Shown one piece after another: positions 37,422-46,138 of a stretch of 64,000 nt of DNA. The notes under the pieces are model-generated. The model ran no database searches. It saw nothing but the letters and a program-made list of their open reading frames with translations, and was not told the DNA's origin. Source of the stretch: Chryseobacterium polytrichastri (GTDB lineage Bacteria > Bacteroidota > Bacteroidia > Flavobacteriales > Weeksellaceae); assembly GCF_900142445.1 (NCBI RefSeq), contig NZ_FRAV01000014.1:1-64000 (forward strand). Direction: 5' to 3'. Each line of letters starts with the position of its first letter. Position 1 is the stretch's first letter. The position numbers and the translations under genes are program-made.

Positions 37422-38266
37422 TTAATTAGAAAATCTTTTTTCTAAATCTTTTTTTGCAATCTCAAAAGGAACATTTAATTTATCATCCACAATTGTACTA
37501 TCATCCCATTTGAATTTTTTTATAAATTCAGGAGTAAAGTTAAAAAGTAGACAGTGAACAGTTTTTTCATCAATTGTACTTGAATCAAACTTCTTTAGCT
37601 CTAATATACATCGAAATATTAAAGCTTGCGTAATTAATATTCGCCAAAGGATGGGGTCTGTTTGTAGGATGAAATAGAAGGAAAATATCAGTAATTAAAT
37701 TTATATCAGAAAGTTCACTTTTACTTAAATCGGTATCCACTTTCTTTTCAAACTCTTCAAAACTAATAATTCTTTCACTTTCATATTCCTTTATTATTAA
37801 AAACTGAATGGCTTTATCTAAAAGTCCCATGGGTGCTCCTTGTCTCCAATAAGTTTTGGAATCATTTTTAAGTAATACTTTCCAATTCTTATCATTGGGA
37901 AAATAATTTTCAGAGGTAATTTCTGCAAACTCAAAATCATCAGTGTAAGAAATATATATTTGCTTAGCTAATTTATAGTGAAGATCAATCGACTTATCAA
38001 TACTTACATCAACAAGAGTTAATTTTCTTTGCATGATTTGATAGATAGCAATTGGAACCAACAGTTGATATATCGTGGATTTTGTATAATAGTTAAATTC
38101 AGATAACCAACCTTCTTCTTCTAAATCACCGTTTCTAGATGTCCTTGCTAGACTCTGAATTCTATGAAGTGTGTTATCCGAAGCTTCAATTAATTGAAAC
38201 AATAAAGGTTCATATTCATGATATAAACGTTTTTTGCTTCATATTCATAATTTCTTCTAGCATCAT
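37422..38266 (-). pseudogene. frameshifted hypothetical gene (second gene of a two-gene unit)
   Basis: The gene begins at ATG 38266-38264, overlapping the upstream stop (TAATG). It reads MMLEEIMNMKQKT and then loses frame at a run of six As (38231-38235 area). One A fewer restores KRLYHEYEPLLFQ and the long open frame of 205 codons (37585-38202; ...LHRIQSLARTSRNGDLEEEGW). A second shift between about 37,590 and 37,670 would connect to LKKFDSSTIDEKTVHCLLF...LEKRFSN, ending at 37422. The repaired protein would be about 280 residues, soluble and mostly helical. I do not recognise the family. Either the gene is decayed, or it is switched by slippage, or the assembly has homopolymer errors. Confidence 0.6.
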
Positions 38267-38424
38267 TATTTGACTTTTTTTTCAGCTAAATCACTTCTTA
38301 TATTTTCTATTTTTCTTTGTTGAATACTTGTCCAAATTAAGCTAATTATTGATACTACTCCTGCGACATATGCTGCTACAGATTGTGTTTGCTCCCATTG
38401 AATTTCTAAAAGTGAAAGTGTCAT
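38266..38424 (-). CDS. small single-helix membrane protein (52 aa)
   Basis: MTLSLLEIQWEQTQSVAAYV begins the product; a membrane helix follows (about residues 17-32, SVAAYVAGVVSIISLIW) and then a basic coiled-coil-like tail rich in Lys, Arg, Glu (IQQRKIENIRSDLAEKKVK). The stop TAA overlaps the start of the next gene in a TAATG arrangement, strong evidence that it is real and translated with its neighbour. The family is unknown. A small membrane protein coupled to a soluble partner is the layout of several phage-defence and toxin-antitoxin units, but nothing here proves such a role. Confidence 0.65.
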   Translation of the reverse strand: MTLSLLEIQWEQTQSVAAYVAGVVSIISLIWTSIQQRKIENIRSDLAEKKVK

Positions 38425-38444
38425 GATTATTCAGTTTATTATAA

Positions 38445-38600
38445 GTTATTTTTATTTATAATTTTAAGACATGGTATAAAAAACATGCAAGATCAAGTCT
38501 TCAACAAAAGGACTTTGAAAAAATAGAATACTCTAAACTATATCGAGATTTATTAGACTACGTTTTTGAAAATTATCCTCAAAATTTTCATGAGAGATAA
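38445..38600 (+). pseudogene. orphan C-terminal gene fragment
   Basis: An open frame of 51 codons without a start codon reads TWYKKHARSSLQQKDFEKIE and on to LLDYVFENYPQNFHER, then TAA at 38598. The composition looks like a real helical protein tail. A TAA at 38442 precedes it, so the rest of the gene is gone. It is probably a scar of an earlier insertion or deletion. Confidence 0.5.
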
Positions 38601-38659
38601 AATAATGTACTGAAAAATAGTTATCTGCTAGAATATGGTTTCGAATGATAATCTAAATT

Positions 38660-38752
38660 AAGAGGCTGTCTCAAAAGTGCTCCCTTCCTCGGAATCCTGT
38701 TTGTATATAGGGTATTCTCAGAGCATTAGTTTACCTTTTTAGACAGCCTCTT
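38660..38752. repeat. IS-end-like inverted repeat / hairpin (left bracket of the accessory block)
   Basis: AAGAGGCTGTCTCAAAAGT (38660-38678) faces AGACAGCCTCTT (38741-38752). The arms pair over about 12 bases around a 60-base core that has no ORF. The same 19-mer, with one difference, occurs inverted at 46,080-46,098. The sequence resembles terminal repeats of IS1182-type elements, but no transposase remains between the arms, so it is a MITE-like relic or a hairpin. Confidence 0.55.
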
Positions 38753-38937
38753 TTTATTTCAAATACTTCTGTGATTACAATCCAACAATGTTAAAGCATT
38801 AGTTTAAAAAAATATATTCTCCAAAGTTTGTATTGTAACAAAAACTATTTACAAATGATTCAATGCCATTAAAAAGAAATTAATTTTGCTGTTTCTTTCT
38901 GATGTTTAAGGAAATTTCAAGTCATTAATTACTTAAG

Positions 38938-39357
38938 CTAATTGCTCTTTTTAATAAAAAAAATGCCAATTGTTGCGACTACTAATCCTTGAAAAGGCCC
39001 TAAATAGATACTGGAAGATTGAAGCCATTCAATCAAACCTTTGGAAGAAAACGGCCCAGATAGTAGAACCCCAAGCACTATTAGAAGATAAAAAATTGAA
39101 ATTCCGAAAGCCAAATTAAAATAAAATTTCTCTATTTCTCTGTCTTTACTTTCAACACTCGAGTCTGTAACAAATACAGCAATGATGAGTGATAGAGTTG
39201 GGAGTAAATTTTGGGTAAGCCAGCCCCAAGCTTCAACAGTTTTATCTTCAAATTTTCCTCCAATAGTTTGAAGAAACATGATGATAAATAATATTGCTGC
39301 AGCAAAAAACCAAGGTTGAGACAATTTTCTTTTTGCGTTTTCAAATGATATTTTCAT
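38938..39357 (-). CDS. hypothetical four-helix membrane protein
   Basis: The 139-residue product has four predicted membrane helices (about 14-32, 49-65, 80-102 and 115-135) and short loops, with a basic N-terminus and C-terminal KKSN. No family motif is recognised. Its ATG overlaps the stop of the TSP3-repeat lipoprotein gene by four bases (ATGA), so it is translated with it. It is the last gene of the four-gene operon running from 43372 to 38938. Confidence 0.75.
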   Translation of the reverse strand: MKISFENAKRKLSQPWFFAAAILFIIMFLQTIGGKFEDKTVEAWGWLTQNLLPTLSLIIAVFVTDSSVESKDREIEKFYFNLAFGISIFYLLIVLGVLLSGPFSSKGLIEWLQSSSIYLGPFQGLVVATIGIFFIKKSN

Positions 39358-40379
39358 GGTGTAAGATTTTTTTTAATACCGGAAATTTTTAAATGGTCTG
39401 CTGGAACGGTCTGCTTTAAAAGTTTAGCTTCAGAATGTTCAGGTTTTTTTAATTGGTAAATTAAGACAGTAACCTTATGATTGGAAGTAAAAGGCTTGTC
39501 CCCTATTTGTTCTGGTAGATAAGTGCTTCCCTCCCTAATTAATTTTTCTGTGAGTGGTAGATTAATCTCGGTATCTGAGAAGTTTAATGGAGTATTTTTT
39601 ATAATAAATACAAAAAATCTATAGTAACCAATCTCTGGCGCTAATAGTGCTTTAAAATATTCTGATAATGAGAAATTTTTATTTTTTATTATATCTGCTG
39701 AGCACGACACATATTTTCCATCATCATTTATCTGTTCTAGCTGTGTTACTAAAACAAAACCATTATTAGTATCGTAATAACTCGTACGATTGCAATTTTG
39801 GTTTCGTAAGGCTCTTAAAAGTCTTTTATTTACATCCTCAAATGTCCTATCATTCTGAAAGATATTTGTTGCTAATACCTCAAAACCTGAAGGATTTGGA
39901 GGGCTTTCGGGAAATTTCCTTAAATTATACTCTTCAGCTGGATTTCCTACGTTGGCGTTGGGTTTCGGACAGCCATTATAGTCGGGAGAACCTGGAACGG
40001 TAGGGCATGCATCGTCTTTATCAAGTACATTGTCACCGTCTGTATCCGGCCAAGGGCATCCATTGTTTTCAACAGGACCAAAAATTTCTGGACAAGCATC
40101 ATCTATATCAATTATGCCGTCGTCATCAGTATCCGGCCAAGGGCAACCATTATTTTCAGCGGGACCTGGGCTTTCGGGACATTTATCATCTTTATCGGGG
40201 ATGCCATCTCCATCTTTGTCTGGGCAACCTCGGAATTCTGGCAACCCGTTTTCTTCTGGGCAAAGATCATCAGAATTAGAAATGCCATCTCTATCATTAT
40301 CTCTGACGAATATTTCCTTTACCCCACAACCTATCAATAATATAAAGCAGGTAAATATTAATAAGTAAAAGTTTTTCAT
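39354..40379 (-). CDS. lipoprotein with thrombospondin type 3 calcium-binding repeats
   Basis: The 341-residue protein has a lipoprotein signal ending LLIGC (Cys18). Residues 27-140 carry four Asp-rich calcium loops of the DxDxDG type ([66 protein letters not shown]), each with a Cys pair, as in OmpA-associated TSP3 stretches. The C-terminal 200 residues have no OmpA domain and no family I know. It would sit in the outer membrane. It overlaps the following membrane-protein gene by four bases. Confidence 0.85.
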   Translation of the reverse strand: MKNFYLLIFTCFILLIGCGVKEIFVRDNDRDGISNSDDLCPEENGLPEFRGCPDKDGDGIPDKDDKCPESPGPAENNGCPWPDTDDDGIIDIDDACPEIFGPVENNGCPWPDTDGDNVLDKDDACPTVPGSPDYNGCPKPNANVGNPAEEYNLRKFPESPPNPSGFEVLATNIFQNDRTFEDVNKRLLRALRNQNCNRTSYYDTNNGFVLVTQLEQINDDGKYVSCSADIIKNKNFSLSEYFKALLAPEIGYYRFFVFIIKNTPLNFSDTEINLPLTEKLIREGSTYLPEQIGDKPFTSNHKVTVLIYQLKKPEHSEAKLLKQTVPADHLKISGIKKNLTP

Positions 40380-40578
40380 GTTAAGATTATTAGTTCTGTG
40401 GATTAGATTTATATCATTTTTTGTGTATGCTTTTAGATACTAAGTATTTTTACTTTATAAGAATAAATTTATCCTTAAAAACCGCATTACAAGAAAAAAT
40501 ATATTTGATACTATAAGCTTGAGAATCTAAAAATGTAGCGAAATCTACGTTGAGTGTTTCGCCACATCTCAGAGTAAA

Positions 40579-41895
40579 TTAATTATCTGCAACTCTGTAT
40601 ATTTTATTGGTTGCGCTACCTATCTTTCTTGCATTATCTTTAATGCATTCTTCGTATTTCTTCGCCACTTTTTTAAATGCATGAGACTCCAAGTGTAACT
40701 CATCAAACCAATCGTCTTTTGAGTCAGCAGTTCCTCGACAGTCTATATGAAAAACATTATCAAAGTATTTGGCTAAAGGAATCAGCATTTCATTGAATTC
40801 ATAAATCATAAAATATATAATGGCGCGCTGTTCTTCAGGATTTGTAATTCCTTTAAGGTTAAGAGGAGCAAACAGCCAATTGCCGGTATTCTGTATTGAA
40901 TTGATTGTTCGCTGTAAAGAAATAAACGCCCCATTTCGTTCTTTTGAAGGAATGGCAAAATCATAACCTTGGGTTATCATCAACATATTACGATAAGCGG
41001 GTTTCTTATTAATGTTAAAAAACATACTAAAATACTGAAGCATAGCTATATTCAAAAACTGTATAAACTCATCGGAAACAAACTGTGCCCCAAGATTAAA
41101 TTTTTCACTATCAAAATTCAAGTCGTTTTTCCTTTTTTCAGTAATATTTTTATAGTATTTATCATTTAAGTCTCTTTTTTTTTCCAAAAAAGGAGAAATC
41201 ACCATATTCCCAAGTCTGCCATCACCTACCAGATCATTTCCACCACCACTTACTAAAAATACATCGGGTGATAATCTCGGAAGTTCTTCAATATATCCGC
41301 CCTTATAAAACATATTACTCAGCCAGTCGCCACCTGCAGCCAGATTATATATTGCGTAATGATCATTCTCGCTCAGCCAGTCGATGATATCTTTCACAGG
41401 ATCTTTTTTAATAAACAGAAAGCTCAATTTTGGCCATAAGAACCAAGAATCTCCCTCAGCCAGAATAATAAAATCGTCTTTTGTTTTTGAAAATCCGTCG
41501 CTTATCTTTTCGTCAAACATTCTATTTCTTCTTTCGGTATCTTCTCTGTTGAATTTACCTAGAGTGCCCTCATCTGAATCTGAATTATTAAGAATTTCGT
41601 TAAGGTCAAAAATTCTTTTCATAACCGATTCTAATAAATTAGGATTTTGATCTAGAAAAGCCACAAAAAACGAAAATACGTCATTAGGATTTAAAGCAGC
41701 ACCGCTATAAACATAAGTTCCGTTTTCTTTAGAAATTTTACTCATGATTTCCACTACAAAATCATCATTTTCTTTAATTATTTTTAAGTCGGCTTCAATT
41801 TTAGGCTTGTCACTAAAATCAAACAAATAGTAGTTCCATTTAAAGTTTTTTACTTTGTTTAACAAAATTGCCTGAAGTATTTCTGTTGATTCCAT
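40579..41895 (-). CDS. SGNH/GDSL-type hydrolase with uncharacterised N-terminal domain
   Basis: Residues 140-410 contain the SGNH blocks: block I ILAEGDSW with nucleophile Ser150, a Gly in LAAGGDW (block II, near 188), block III GGGND (217-221) and block V DELH (Asp398, His401). Enzymes of this fold cleave esters on lipids, sugars or peptidoglycan. The first 110 residues (MESTEILQAILLNKVKNFKW start) form a separate domain I cannot name. There is no signal peptide, so it acts in the cytoplasm or is exported by a dedicated machine. It lies 49 bases after the M19-type gene. Confidence 0.82.
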   Translation of the reverse strand: MESTEILQAILLNKVKNFKWNYYLFDFSDKPKIEADLKIIKENDDFVVEIMSKISKENGTYVYSGAALNPNDVFSFFVAFLDQNPNLLESVMKRIFDLNEILNNSDSDEGTLGKFNREDTERRNRMFDEKISDGFSKTKDDFIILAEGDSWFLWPKLSFLFIKKDPVKDIIDWLSENDHYAIYNLAAGGDWLSNMFYKGGYIEELPRLSPDVFLVSGGGNDLVGDGRLGNMVISPFLEKKRDLNDKYYKNITEKRKNDLNFDSEKFNLGAQFVSDEFIQFLNIAMLQYFSMFFNINKKPAYRNMLMITQGYDFAIPSKERNGAFISLQRTINSIQNTGNWLFAPLNLKGITNPEEQRAIIYFMIYEFNEMLIPLAKYFDNVFHIDCRGTADSKDDWFDELHLESHAFKKVAKKYEECIKDNARKIGSATNKIYRVADN

Positions 41896-41944
41896 AATGT
41901 ATTTTTTAAAATTAATGGTGAATTAGTTTTTTAATGAGATTTTA

Positions 41945-43372
41945 TTACTTATAATATTTTTTCAGAAATTGATAGGCATTATCGCCCATTATTCTGTCTA
42001 CGATCTCTTCCGGATCTATCTTATTGATTGATTGCATAATTTGACTACTGCTATCCTGCATATAATTGAAAGCATGCTTCAATAGATAATCTGAAAGCAC
42101 CGGATAATCTTCTGCGGTCCAAAAACCATTCAGAGGATCAATCATTCCGTCATAGTCGCTTCCAATAGTCTGAATGCCCCATGCGAAATAGCCATTAGAA
42201 TCTAATAGTTCTGCGATATGCTGAATTTGTCGCCAAATTAAAAATGACGAATGAAATAACACTTTTCTTCTACTGAGACCGTGAGATTTTTTCAGTTCAT
42301 AATCTCCGGCTGCAACAATTCGTCTTTCATCGAGTTGAATTCCAAACAGTCCATCAGTTTCTGCAACTTTCAGTATTTCATCATCATAAAAGTTGATATC
42401 ATCCTGCAGAAACAAATGCTTATTTTTTTCGCTGCCTATCACAGCACCATGACTAATGATAATAGGAATCTTCTCATTTTTGTATTTTGTATCCAATAAG
42501 TTGAAATATTCCAAACGTGATTTACGGCTCATGTGTTTGATATCAATTAAAATTCTGTTGTTATCAGAATCATCTAACAATTTGTCTAAAACCTCCAATC
42601 TCAGTTTTGTAAACCCTTGGTTCATTCCATAACTTTGATCAGCTACCTTTTTCACTATTCCTGTGAGACTTTGAGCATGTCCGCATAATTCATTATAAAA
42701 ATGGTGAGCAAATGTGATAAAAAACGGACGATGTTGCCAGTTTTTAACTTTGTCAACATTTCCTAACACATATTGATGGTCTGCAGGTTTATTTTGAGGA
42801 TTGATGCCTGTGCCAAAAACATGGGCACCCTCAATCGTCATGATTACCGCAATTGAATTTGCCTTTAAATTGTCTGAGGTATCCTGATTCAGTATCAAAT
42901 CTAAATCAGTAGAATCTTTGGCTATAGAATAACGGTATTGTGCGTTGTCTGCAAGTTTAATGATTTTGTTATCCAGCTGTTTTATAAAATCATATTCACC
43001 TTCTAAATCAGGAAAATAATCAGTTATTGATTGAATGTAATCGATTCTTTCTTTACCTAAAGAAGTAACAAAGTTTAACATCAAATCCTTTATTAATTCT
43101 GAATCTAATTTATTATCAAAAAAACCTCTCTCAATAGGATATAAGGATGCAAAAACGACTCCTGTGTTCCCAAAACCCATCGCCGAGAGATTACTTTGCC
43201 TGTACTTTACAATACCACCAATTAAATTAATTAGCTTTTCTAAAATATTTTGTGGATCATAACACCAGATTGATTTTTTGGAACGAGGGTTAATATCATT
43301 AATTTTATCCGGGAAACTTTTTCCATACGATTTGAATGATGGGTGACAATGAATGTCGGCAAAACGTCTCAT
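41945..43372 (-). CDS. membrane dipeptidase (M19) family protein
   Basis: This 475-residue metallohydrolase of the amidohydrolase fold has N-terminal DIHCHPS (His8/His10, where renal dipeptidase has HxD), the bridging glutamate Glu181 in IEGAHVFG, His280 in IDIKHMS, His308 in ISHGAVIG and the family's GSDYDG (404-409). It is longer than classical dipeptidases (about 400) and has no signal peptide. Members cleave dipeptides, beta-lactam-like substrates or lipids. It is the first gene of the four-gene operon. His in place of the first-shell Asp should be checked against structure. Confidence 0.85.
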   Translation of the reverse strand: MRRFADIHCHPSFKSYGKSFPDKINDINPRSKKSIWCYDPQNILEKLINLIGGIVKYRQSNLSAMGFGNTGVVFASLYPIERGFFDNKLDSELIKDLMLNFVTSLGKERIDYIQSITDYFPDLEGEYDFIKQLDNKIIKLADNAQYRYSIAKDSTDLDLILNQDTSDNLKANSIAVIMTIEGAHVFGTGINPQNKPADHQYVLGNVDKVKNWQHRPFFITFAHHFYNELCGHAQSLTGIVKKVADQSYGMNQGFTKLRLEVLDKLLDDSDNNRILIDIKHMSRKSRLEYFNLLDTKYKNEKIPIIISHGAVIGSEKNKHLFLQDDINFYDDEILKVAETDGLFGIQLDERRIVAAGDYELKKSHGLSRRKVLFHSSFLIWRQIQHIAELLDSNGYFAWGIQTIGSDYDGMIDPLNGFWTAEDYPVLSDYLLKHAFNYMQDSSSQIMQSINKIDPEEIVDRIMGDNAYQFLKKYYK

Positions 43373-43930
43373 AATTACAGTTTTTATATTAATAAATCAT
43401 CAGAAATAACATATTCAATAATACTTCAGGACGAATTCCTAATTAGGATATCCAAGAACGATGGCATTAACACTTACTACAATCAAAATATCCAATCGAC
43501 ATCTTTATTTCGATTGGTTGCCCTTCACCGCACTTGATTTATAATCAAAATGGGAGATTTCAATATTTTGGTAAAAAGTTCTATATAATAATACAGCAGA
43601 ATGCTAAGTAACTGTAAAGTACTTATGGATATAAATTTTCATAGTTATTCGTTTTTTCGTGATATAAATTTAAAAAAAATAATTAATATGTAATAATTAA
43701 AAAGCATATTAATTTATTGAAAACATCTTAAAAGTAGGGTAATATTGTTAATATTAAGATAATTTAACTTTGAATACTATCAATAATAGAATCAACATGA
43801 ATTTGTAATTTAAGTGAGAGTAATTCAATAGAATCATAAAAAGTTTATAAATCCAACAATTAATTCAAAAGAAAAAAGTTCGATATAAACTAATAATCAT
43901 TCATCAAAATAAAATTTTATATTAGTAGTA
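43373..43930. other. AT-rich intergenic region before the HNH module
   Basis: The 560 bases between divergent genes contain no coding-like frame longer than about 60 codons. They should hold the promoter of the four-gene minus-strand operon. The base composition is very AT-rich, unlike the coding parts of the block. I see nothing else in it. Confidence 0.5.
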
Positions 43931-43935
43931 TAAAT

Positions 43936-43994
43936 GGCTTTGCAAATATCATATAGTTTGGATTGATTCAATGCGTAAAGCAAAATGTTATGTA
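43936..43994. repeat. cassette-like boundary element upstream of the HNH gene
   Basis: GGCTTTGC (43936-43943) is answered by GCGTAAAGC (43973-43981), giving a short imperfect stem, followed by TGTTATGTA (43986-43994). The last 9-mer is the exact inverse of TACATAACA at 44750-44758, just past the HNH stop. Elements of this form (GCTTTGC...GCAAAGC, then GTTATG/CATAAC) flank single genes in many Bacteroidota accessory regions. Confidence 0.5.
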
Positions 43995-44011
43995 TAATTA
44001 ATGAACTAAAT

Positions 44012-44746
44012 ATGGAAACTAAACTTTTAATTGGAGATAGATTTGAAGGAGTTTTGTTGGAAACTATTAAAGGGCAAAGTTCCACAAGACCTCGTGTTAG
44101 ACCTTTGGAATATTTCGATAAAGATATTAGAGTTGAGTTTCCAAGACATTTAAGGGAGGACAATCCAATTGGCACAAGATTTAGAGCGGATGTGAAAGTA
44201 TCTCAAAAGACCAAAAATGGACAACCTTTTGGAAATCCTTACCTTGTCGCAACCGATAGAAGTATTATTAAAATCGACGATTTTGTTCCCAAAAAAATCA
44301 TTCAAGCAATTAAGTTGAATACAGCTAGCGATAGAACTTACGCTTACATTGAAAAAGAATTTAAAGAAGAACCGAATTTGATAAAGTTTGAGGACTTTAG
44401 AGAAAGAGCTTACAAAAATGCTATTGAAATTCCAGAAAAAACAGCAGAAAGTCTAACTTCTAATATTAAACGGTCGGATTTGATTAAAACTTATGCTCTA
44501 TCTAGAGCTAGGGGTAAGTGCGAAGGCTGCGAAAGTGAAGCACCTTTTCTAAAAAGAAATGGACAACCCTATCTTGAAGTACATCATATAATTGAATTAA
44601 AAAAAGGTGGGAGTGATTCACCATTAAATGTGATTGCAACCTGTCCAAACTGTCATGCTAGAGTGACACATGGGCTTGATGGTATAGAATTTAATGAAAT
44701 ATTAAAAGCAAAAATACAAAAAATTGAAAATCAATTAAATCAATAA
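44012..44746 (+). CDS. HNH endonuclease
   Basis: The 244-residue protein has a C-terminal HNH nuclease with a zinc site: Cys170 and Cys173 (GKCEGCES), catalytic His191-His192 (LEVHHIIEL), Asn206, and Cys211/Cys214/His215 (CPNCHARVTH). Such modules occur in restriction endonucleases of the McrA type. The first 150 residues could be a target-recognition domain; I see no known fold. I start at ATG 44012 because the codons before it lie in the boundary element. There is no methyltransferase next to it, so it may restrict modified DNA or act alone in phage defence. Confidence 0.85.
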   Translation: METKLLIGDRFEGVLLETIKGQSSTRPRVRPLEYFDKDIRVEFPRHLREDNPIGTRFRADVKVSQKTKNGQPFGNPYLVATDRSIIKIDDFVPKKIIQAIKLNTASDRTYAYIEKEFKEEPNLIKFEDFRERAYKNAIEIPEKTAESLTSNIKRSDLIKTYALSRARGKCEGCESEAPFLKRNGQPYLEVHHIIELKKGGSDSPLNVIATCPNCHARVTHGLDGIEFNEILKAKIQKIENQLNQ

Positions 44747-44749
44747 CTT

Positions 44750-44871
44750 TACATAACAAAGGTTTGCAATAGTGGAGCGAAACTGTAAAGTTCAGCACTT
44801 GTTCCTCAGTTCAACTAGTGCATAATTAAAATACGTCGATTTTCTATATACTAATAATCTCAAAAAACGAT
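44750..44871. repeat. cassette-like tail element after the HNH gene
   Basis: It begins with TACATAAC (44750-44757, inverse of the element before the gene), then GGTTTGCAATAGTGGAGCG, and ends with AATCTCAAAAAACGAT (44856-44871). The last 16-mer recurs with one change after the next gene (45814-45829). No ORF is present. Confidence 0.5.
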
Positions 44872-44955
44872 TGAATTAATCAGTCCATATAAATGTAATG
44901 CTATTTACTGCATTCTTATAAATTTAAATATTGTATCAAATCTTCACAAACAACA

Positions 44956-45720
44956 ATGGAGCAAATATTAGACATTCAAACATCAACTCAAAAAATTTAC
45001 AAAGACAAAGCAATTTGGGTCGGGACATTTCTTGGGGGACCATTAGCTGCTGGTTATTTAATTGCTGAAAATTTCAAAGCATTTAATGATCCTACCAAAG
45101 TAAAAAAGACATGGATTTATGCAATTTTTGCCACAATTGTTGTATTTGGTGGTGTTTTTCTGATCCCAGACAATGTTAAAATCCCTAATCAAATCATTCC
45201 ATTAATTTATACTGGAATTGCTTATTATCTGGTTCAACATTTTCAAGGGCAAAACATTTCGAAACATATAAGTTCAGGTGGGCAATTACATAGTTGGTGG
45301 CGGACAATTACAGTAGGTATTATTGGACTCTCAATTACTATAATACCAATTTTTGGTTTTGCGTTATTGGCAGATTCTACAACAAATGCTGATGTTGACA
45401 TAAAAAAATATGGTATAATGAAGCACGAAATTGCATTTGACAAAAATAATATTTCAGAATCCGAAGTAAATAAAATTGCTGACGGCCTTACAAGGACAAC
45501 ATTCTTTGACGAAGCTGTTACAAAATATGTATATACAAAAAAAGTAAATGATGATTTTGAAATATCAATCTCTTGCGACAAATCGGTAACTAGCAATGCT
45601 GAGGCATTACAACCTTTAGTTCAGTTAAGGACTGAATTACAGGGTCTGTTTCCTAACAACAAAATAGTTTTTAATCTCGTGGTTGATAACCTTGATAATG
45701 TTATAAAGCGCATAGAATGA
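44956..45720 (+). CDS. hypothetical membrane protein
   Basis: The 254-residue protein has four membrane segments (about 19-40, 52-70, 77-94 and 114-136) and a C-terminal soluble domain of about 115 residues (ADSTTNADVDIKKYGIMKHE onwards). That domain looks alpha/beta, with a periodic charged pattern. I recognise no family. It stands alone, is flanked by the two cassette-like tail elements and is transcribed like the HNH gene. Any functional link to the HNH gene is a guess. Confidence 0.75.
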   Translation: MEQILDIQTSTQKIYKDKAIWVGTFLGGPLAAGYLIAENFKAFNDPTKVKKTWIYAIFATIVVFGGVFLIPDNVKIPNQIIPLIYTGIAYYLVQHFQGQNISKHISSGGQLHSWWRTITVGIIGLSITIIPIFGFALLADSTTNADVDIKKYGIMKHEIAFDKNNISESEVNKIADGLTRTTFFDEAVTKYVYTKKVNDDFEISISCDKSVTSNAEALQPLVQLRTELQGLFPNNKIVFNLVVDNLDNVIKRIE

Positions 45721-45735
45721 AAAGAATAGCAGCTT

Positions 45736-45829
45736 AATAGCAAATTTGCACTAGGCTAGATTAGGTACTTCGCAGACTGATTGGGATGGAACTTAGTATT
45801 CTGATAAAATAAAAATCTCACAAAACGAT
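45736..45829. repeat. cassette-like tail element after the membrane-protein gene
   Basis: After the stop codon come AGCAAATTTGCACTAGGC and, further on, AATCTCACAAAACGAT (45814-45829), matching 15 of 16 bases at 44856-44871. The two 16-mers lie 94 and 110 bases after their gene's stop codon, so the spacing is similar too. Confidence 0.45.
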
Positions 45830-45853
45830 AGAGATTGTAAAGTTCATTATAGC

Positions 45854-46042
45854 CTATAATAATTTTGATTTTACAAAACTATTGTTAGAATCTAAGAGTA
45901 TGGGAAATGGTAAGCATAAAATGAAGGGTATATAAATAGTTGCAAGTTCAGCAAGAATTCCTGCGTTAAACTGTATAATCCTGAAAAATTGACCATCCCA
46001 TTCTGGCAAATTGATTAATTTGTAAATATTATGAAAACTCAA
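45854..46042 (-). pseudogene. possible membrane-protein gene fragment
   Basis: A 62-codon frame starting only with TTG reads SFHNIYKLINLPEWDGQFF near its start and ends with a hydrophobic stretch (ILAELATIYIPFILCLPFPI). A TGA lies a few codons upstream and there is no ATG. It looks like a remnant of a larger gene next to the right-hand inverted repeat, but could be chance. Confidence 0.3.
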
Positions 46043-46066
46043 AACTTTCCTTTTTGATAATCATAA

Positions 46067-46098
46067 AAGAGACTGCCTAACTTTTGAGACAGTCTCTT
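46067..46098 (-). terminator. hairpin after the S8 protease gene; right-hand copy of the IS-end-like 19-mer
   Basis: On the minus strand AAGAGACTG pairs with CAGTCTCTT and is followed by TTTTA, so it can terminate the S8 gene. The bases 46080-46098, read on the minus strand, give AAGAGACTGTCTCAAAAGT, which matches 18 of 19 bases of the plus-strand sequence at 38660-38678. Confidence 0.6.
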
Positions 46099-46138
46099 GA
46101 TTATTATAAAAGTTAAAGAAAGTTTATTAAATAGTAAA

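Noticed and set aside
37585..38202. Intact 205-codon gene starting with TTG at 38202
   Set aside because: The coding pattern continues upstream in a shifted frame to an ATG that overlaps the previous stop, and downstream in another frame, so the open frame is only the middle of a gene.
40007..40368. Long plus-strand frames rich in Ser, Pro, Gly and His
   Set aside because: They are antisense products of the regular Asp-rich TSP3 repeats; the periodic composition follows from the repeat codons.
43343..43537. 64-codon plus-strand frame overlapping the dipeptidase start
   Set aside because: It runs antisense into the start of a well-supported gene and has no coding character or start context.
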